From assembly GCA_905250075.1 (NCBI GenBank), contig CAJNOP010000286.1, positions 139,951-203,950 on the forward strand: a stretch of 64,000 nt of DNA. Direction: 5' to 3'. The notes under the pieces are model-generated. The model was not told the origin of the DNA. It searched no databases and was given only the letters and a program-made list of their open reading frames with translations. The position numbers and the translations under genes are program-made. The stretch's first letter is position 1. Each line of letters begins with the position of its first letter. Positions 58,256-64,000 of the stretch are shown here, one piece after another. Origin of the DNA: Rotaria sp. Silwood1. Its lineage: Eukaryota; Rotifera; Eurotatoria; Philodinida; Philodinidae.

Positions 58256-58320
58256 GGGTGTGGTAGTGGATGTGGGTATTCCCTCTTTAACCAAAATTCC
58301 ACACCCGGACCCAAGCCCTC
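58256..58320. repeat. Telomere-like G-arm/C-arm pair
   Basis: GGGTGTGGTAGTGGATGTGGG, spacer TATTCCCTCTTTAACCAAAA, CCACACCCGGACCC. It ends the F-box fragment. Confidence 0.75.
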
Positions 58321-60253
58321 AGTGAGAGTCGCAGAATTCGGGGAAGGTGAGAGGTAGGGTAAGAAGATTCGATGCGGTCAAAATTGAGGGACACACATTT
58401 TTTTCCATCAGATTTAATGTGAATCTTTGTCTGTTAATCAAAAATATAACAATTTTTTGGGCAGCGACAACTTTTTTGCAACCTATTTAAAAAATTCGAC
58501 TTTTCCTGACAAATTTTCAAGAAGACAACTGAAGTTCAATATGAGAAATTTTTCAATATTGCCGTCGTTGAAGGAAGCACTCTGACGAAAGCTGTTCTAT
58601 ATCAAGCTGTTTCACAGGAAAAATGGACTAAAGTAGGAAATTATTCTAAGTTAACTGCAGTTATACAATTGTTATTTTTCACGAAGTGAAAACTTTTTTA
58701 TGCTTATGTTGTTTGAAAGGGAAAAGTGTTGCGATAGCTCTTATGGATTTCGCTGTCACTAGCGACTGTTCGAAAATGAAGCTCTTCAAAAGACAGACAG
58801 GAGTACAATGGCGTTAAAAGCAGCAAAATCACAGATATTTTATGCCGACTACGCTCGAGTTGGCACGTCTTCACGAAGTGAAAACTTACCAAAAAAATTC
58901 AACAATTTTGTTGGCTACGAAAGAATAATTTTCAATTATTAAGGGGTGTACACCATCGTATACTTCCCCATTTTCAAGGGATCTCTGCATACCTACATCC
59001 GCACCTCATTTTACATAAGAAATATTGTTCAATTCTTTTGCTTTTAATTTAGAAGAACATCGAAAAGCTTCATAATTGTGCTGAAAATTAATTGAGACTC
59101 ATATTAAGATTGTCGTACTCTCAGTCACCGTTGTAATTTGACATTAATCGCATTCAAGTTAAATATACATATGGCAACTTCGATGCTCCTATTCGACTTG
59201 GTTTGCTCCGATTTTACATTTCATTGCCTTGTAATATTCCATCGCTTTCCCAAAAACTCATAATCTGCATTTCGGCGTGTGGTCTTTGATATGCTGCCTT
59301 ATTTCTTAGCATCTTATTTAGTGCCACAAAGACGATTTTTCTACATTAATAAATCACGTATTCGCGTGCATTTGCCAGTACTGATCCCATAGCTTCCTTA
59401 ACCATTACGTGGTTCGATTTGGTTAATTGCTACATAAAAATATGGGCTTGGGTATGTCTCATCGACGAAGCGCATTCAAACGCATACACCCACGTCCTAG
59501 TTTTATTGCTTCTATTAAATCTCTGATAAGTCTCGGAGACAGTAATAGAAAAAAGGAAATTAAGCTAACTTTCCCCATTTCTTTAGTAAGAAGCGAAAAA
59601 GCTTCAACGCAATGAGCCCAGGAAAATTAAACTGAATAAGTTATTCTGTTTTTCCGATAACGTATGCAATCACTCCGAGCATAATTAAATCATGCAAGAG
59701 AAAAATTTAATGAGAGTAACTTTTCTGGTTTTCGTAGCCTAGCATAGAACTGCAGGAATGCATAAATCAATAGAACAAAGTTAAAGCTATTTGTTTAGTT
59801 GAATTTCTCAAATAAAAAGCGCTTGATGTTAGGCTTTCTCGAAAACTGACGGCAAATACTAAGAACAACTAAATCAAAAAGAAAAGTAAAGTAAACTAGC
59901 TTTTTCGATTTGTTTTATAAGAGTCGTTGAACGTATTGGCGAAGTTAATCGAAGAAAAGAAAAGAACAGGTGTGGATTTTGGATACTCGTTTGACTAGGA
60001 GTTTGCTCTTTCCGATACTCGCACTTTACCCACCCACAGCTACATCTGATAGGATGTTAATAGAAGATCTACTGACACGCACACTCTTGTATTAACACAA
60101 CCACAATCATGCTCTACTTTTAGAGGAATAAAAAAAACATATCAACTTTATTTATAAAGAAAAAAACATAGTTTAAAATCTTAGTCTTTCCCCTTCTTGA
60201 TGCATATAAATTTTTGAGATGAAGTTCCATCGAGCCAAGTTTCCATGTGACAC
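58321..60253. other. Intergenic region
   Basis: No supported gene. A weak G/C pair (GGTGTGGATTTTGG ... CCCACCCACAGC) lies at about 59969-60045. Confidence 0.4.
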
Positions 60254-63068
60254 TTAAGAAAACTGTGTCGCATTAATACCAAGTGTGTCGGCGTAATCGT
60301 CCCCGTAGTAGACTAGAAGTTCCTCTCCTGCATCGATATCTCGTTTTGTTATGTAGAAAATGTTGCCAAGATCTATACATATAGCAATATATACCACTGG
60401 AAAAAATAGTTGCAATCCGTATTTCATATATATTATTACGGTGAAAACACATTTTTTTAAAAACCAATTACATATCCGGAAAGCGCGCGAAATTTTCTAT
60501 CATTGTGTGTATATTGTGCATTATGAAAATAATTGAATGCAGTAAAGACAATCTCATGTGCAGAATTTCACAAACTTGATTTTGTCACTGTTGATACATT
60601 TCGAAATTTAGATTTTTCATCGCTATAGAATTATATTCTAATAGAGCTTGAAATTCTGCATCATACCGTATATTCATCTATTGTATGGCATCCATTTGTC
60701 GAAAAATACTTTGATTATAGTGAACATATCCTCAATAGACAAGTATCAAAAATCTGCATTTCCCATTACTTTTGTAGTTTATTCTTAAACTATTATTATT
60801 AATGGAAAAAATATTTCACAAAAGTATTAAAGGTTCTGATATAACATCAGATTTTCTATTAATTTGATTACTTTTCAGTTGTTTTGCATCAATTTGTTCA
60901 AGAATAATTTGCATATTACGTAGAGATCTTCCTTGACTAGCATTACAAAAAGTAGATTTTTCAACTATCTCTGTTGTTCTTTGTTCCCATAGTTGAGGAT
61001 GGTTGAGTTTGTGAAACAGTATCAAAACATACAGTTACGTATTCAAAACGTTATTTTTATGCTGAGCATTAAAATGGAATAAAAAGGAAGTGATACTGAA
61101 AAATACAATGTCTTTGAATTTCTCAAGGAAGGTATCCACATAATACTCGTTTTATTCTTTAGTCAGTAAATGCAAGATAATAAGTATATCATGTAAGAGG
61201 ATAGAGAATTTCGATCTCTATCAGAATATAATAAGGATGAAAAATTTAAATTACTAATTTTGTCGACAGTGACAAAATCAAATCTGTGGAAATCTGCAAG
61301 TGAGAATACCCTTGTTGCACTCAATTAATTTTAATGATGTATAAATACAAACTACACACTAATATACGGGGTGATACAAAATTTCGGATGTTTTCAAGAT
61401 GTAATTAGTTCCAAAAAAAAAATATTTTTTTACAATAACCATATATTCGAAATGCGGACTGCCACTATTCTTTTTTCAGGAGTATATAAGCAGTTCAAGC
61501 AAAAATTATGCACGAATATCATCTTACGCATGACTGCAAAGAGATTTTCTTGACTAACAGTGTTCGGACAGTTAATAAATCGAAGCCAATTCGCATTGTG
61601 GGGATAGAATCCATCGATGTAACATATCGTGCCATCCGACGGACTTGTAATCTATGCATAGATAAAAAGATAGATGTCAAGCTGCTACCCTTCTTACTGT
61701 CCAAGCATAGCCGCTTTCTTCTGCAAGGAGACTATTGTTGTGCTTGTAGCCAACGTAAGGACTAAAATAAGTATCTTTTGGAATTCGACGAGCGGCAAAT
61801 GCTCCGAGTCCCTTGCGAAAATAAAGTATTGAATTTTTCTTGTGCAATACAATTCATTATATATTACTTACGGCGTTTGGAAGAGTGCTTTCAGCAATGA
61901 AGATAGTGTCAAGTGGAACAGTTGCGATGGCATAATCAGTGGGATCGACGAGACAGGGATAAATTACCTAAATATTCTTTGCAGTAATTATGTATCAATT
62001 TCATTTTGAATCGACAATGACACAAAACTAATTTTGAAACATTTAGAATCAAAGAACATAAAATGTTACTTAGTAGATTTTTCGTGCGCTTTAGACTCAA
62101 GTTATACAAAGTTTAGTATTCATAAGAATATTTCAGCTGGATCAGACGTAATCTGTCGAAAAAATAGAAATGAAAGGTGAAACTATTTTGAACCTTTAGA
62201 TTGGCGATAAATACTAATGTCTCTCCTCTTCTTCTTAGTGATAATCAGTTAAGCCACATTAATATTTCGTTGTTTAGTTTGCCATACTAGTGATGTTAAT
62301 ATGTAAAGAAGAAAATATTGTGCAAAGTTGACTCAAACGCTACTACCGAAGATTTATTTACTTTAAAATGCTGAAAGTTTCCTGCAAAACCATTTTGAGA
62401 TAGTTCTGTAAATGCTTCTTCTTAAGGTTGATCTGATGAACTAGAAAAATGCCGTTGTCTAAACTCTATTACTGAATACATTTTCCTCCTACGAGCAAAA
62501 ATAGCACTTTATGCCCAATATATCAATGCTTTCATTGATAGTGTCTATTATCAATTCACATGGCTGTCGAAAATAACTTATTTTTGTTTATACACATTAA
62601 TCGTTCGACAACATGAATATCTGTGAACATTCCTTCGTCAGAGTTTTTTACAATTATCTCAATTTTGATATCGTACTATGCGCAATAGGAGTATCTACGT
62701 TCGTGTTTGAACTTTCCGTTCTAAGATAGGAGAACGTATGTGGTACTGTATTGTTTAGTAATGTTTTAGCATGTCTGAGTTCAATACATATTTGCTTCTC
62801 TTTTTATGCTAGAACTTATTCATTCAACAGTTCTAAAAACGAAATGTGAAAGTGATACCTCTAGCTCGTGAAGAGGCTATAAAACAAGACTAGTAAAATT
62901 TATTTTATTTTTAACTTAAGACTGCTTTCTTACTTGTGCATCAGCAATATATGTTGTTGTATGGTTAGGATAAAGTTGGAATGAAAATTTGCCATATTCT
63001 TGGCAATTGTCACCAGATAGCAGTAAAAAAAGTGCACATTGAAAAACGGTATAAAATCTGTGAGTCAT
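60254..63068 (-). CDS. SET-domain protein with predicted signal peptide, five exons
   Basis: Exons 62934-63068, 61872-61967, 61698-61811, 61528-61651 and 60254-60372, all GT..AG, join in frame to 195 aa. Exon 1 begins MTHRFYTVFQCALFLLLSGD, a signal-peptide-like start. The remainder is a compact PRDM-like SET domain: GLGAFAARRIPKDTYF, YVGY, ESGYAWT, CYIDG, ANWLRFINCPNT, NLFAVM, NIFYITKRDI, ending EELLVYYGDDYADTLGI. These correspond to the cofactor-binding GxG, the N-W-x-R-x-x-N-C region and the C-terminal EELLVYYG motif. No zinc fingers follow. Introns are 46 and 60 bp, but two are about 1 kb; the last carries a foldback element. A secreted SET protein is unexpected, since the family methylates lysines in nucleus or cytosol. 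The 966-bp intron 1 could hide a further exon. Confidence 0.7.
60383..61505. mobile_element. Foldback element inside the last intron of the SET gene
   Basis: About 60383-60520 and 61360-61505 are imperfect reverse complements (TATATACCACTGG / AGGAGTATATA, CAATCCGTATTTCATATA / TATTCGAAATGCGGACTG, AAATTTTCTATCA / TGATACAAAATTTC). The arms nearly coincide with the intron ends, so insertion made a 1,155-bp intron. The 70-codon interior frame at 60816-61025 (minus) has no recognised motif. Confidence 0.6.
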
Positions 63069-64000
63069 ATAAGAATCTACTGGTTAGAAACAATATTCGC
63101 ACGTCTATTCGATAATACTGATATTTTGTAATAAAAAACCATGATATAGGTTTGCTATGTGTGCAGTCAAATGTGACGAAAGAGGCAGAACGAAAGAATA
63201 AAAAACAAGTACTGTATTAAACAGTCGATGACGACAGATATCCATTAATTACTCTTGATCAACGACTATCAAGTGCTCTCTTCTTTCTAAAAAAAGTCGA
63301 TTATCGTAAAAAACGTCAAAATGAATATAAATACATAGGAGCCATAGTGTTTTCTCATTTCCGAATGTAAAATTGAAGTTCAAAATGTGTTAAATTTAAT
63401 TTATTTCAATTAAAAACAAACTCAAATCTCAAATTTTCGTTTCTACAAAGTTTTAAGAAAAATTACTGAGAAGAATTTTAATACAACTTATCCTTTTAGT
63501 TATATGTTTAAGCTAGTTGTAATTTATAGAGTTCGCTAAACTCTAATAATGTTGAGCAATCAAAATGTAAACATTTCACCTATGCTACTGGTCTCAAATT
63601 CTTAGATATAGATGAAATTTTCTTTTCAATAATTTACGTATTCTGCTATTGGATGTAATTAAGTTCAACGTTACTTTGTACACAAAGAATGAGCATAGGT
63701 TGTGACTCTTCGAATAGTGCTACGTGCCACCATGCTGTTTCAATTTAAATGAATCTAAGTACGCTGTGGGCAAAGTATTTTTTGTGTAGCCTGTAAAGAA
63801 TCTAACTGCAGTTTAACTGTATAGTTCGAAAATAGAATTAACCAAACATCTTTTGTTGTAACCGTTACCTTCTCAATGTCGTGCTCGTATTTGAATGTTA
63901 CTCAGTAATAGTAAGAAGAAAATAAACATAACTCTTAGAAAGACTAGAATGCACATTTTCAATGCTAGTTTGTAACAAAAACATATCGAGTGTAGAATTC
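63069..64000. other. Upstream region of the SET gene to window end
   Basis: AT-rich, no gene recognised on either strand. It should contain the SET-gene promoter. Confidence 0.4.

Noticed and set aside
2031-58320. Reading each telomere-like pair as a simple telomere-telomere fusion
   Set aside because: Polarity fits, but about 20 fusions in 64 kb, with related spacers and intact genes between them, is not credible as separate chromosome fusions. Kept only as a polarity observation.
61371-61765. Plus-strand open frames of 60-85 codons
   Set aside because: They lie antisense to SET-gene exons and the foldback arm; shadows.
1-64000. CRISPR arrays, bacterial operons, riboswitches
   Set aside because: Introns, spacing and gene families are animal nuclear. 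The regular arrays are telomere-like or HEAT-coding repeats without CRISPR spacer structure.
1-64000. Reverse transcriptase or transposase genes expected near bdelloid telomeric repeats (for example Athena/Penelope-like elements)
   Set aside because: I found no reverse-transcriptase, integrase or transposase motif in any frame of this window; only non-autonomous elements are seen.

Overview
The window is nuclear DNA of a small-genome animal, most likely a bdelloid rotifer. The sequence is strongly A+T-rich. The well-resolved introns are tiny (46-63 bp, GT..AG) and coding exons are AT-biased. Gene content is of the kind expanded in bdelloids: TIR-NACHT proteins with HEAT-like repeats, F-box/LRR proteins, divergent class-A GPCRs, ankyrin/ADP-ribosyltransferase and NLR-type LRR fragments, an ABCG/ABCH-type transporter and a bacterial/fungal-type polyester depolymerase. 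Degenerate arrays of TGTGGG, which I recall as the bdelloid telomeric unit, recur about 20 times. Species cannot be named from sequence alone.

Layout. 0.2-3.7 kb: a complete two-exon TTC38-like gene (+) and a convergent GPCR (-). 3.7-14 kb: almost gene-free; an LRR fragment, a gapped telomere-like array and a stack of foldback/inverted-repeat elements. 14-21 kb: an unknown ORF, a decayed F-box/LRR gene, a small two-exon secreted Thr-rich protein (-), a long foldback-type region and a GPCR-like 3' fragment. 21-30 kb: a secreted 318-aa protein (+) and the largest gene, a 1,841-aa TIR-NACHT protein with 27 HEAT-like repeats (-). 31-37 kb: a secreted six-cysteine peptide (+), a foldback element, a decayed cilia-type MSP/ASH-domain gene (-), and a broken ankyrin-ADP-ribosyltransferase fragment (+) with telomere-like repeats on both sides. 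39-46 kb: a three-exon PHB-depolymerase-like secreted hydrolase (-), 4 kb without a supported intact gene, and an F-box/LRR gene (-). 48-53 kb: a multi-exon ABC transporter with several disabling changes (+). 53-64 kb: a decaying membrane-protein gene (-), a cluster of inverted repeats, a two-exon WAP-type secreted protein (+), an F-box fragment (+), and a spliced five-exon SET-domain gene with a predicted signal peptide (-) carrying a foldback element in one intron.

The most unusual signal is the family of paired telomere-like arrays. At nearly every locus a G-rich arm (TGTGGG-like) is followed after a 10-40 bp spacer by a C-rich arm (CCCACA-like), always in that order, so each locus can form a hairpin and has the polarity of head-to-head telomeres. 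They lie between genes, and three disabled gene fragments (LRR, ankyrin-ART, F-box) stop within about 20 bp of one. I read this as a subtelomere-like or repaired-break landscape where intact genes sit among truncated copies, foldback elements and telomere-like hairpins. That interpretation is inference; the arrays and truncations are directly visible. Two runs of 100 N are assembly gaps.
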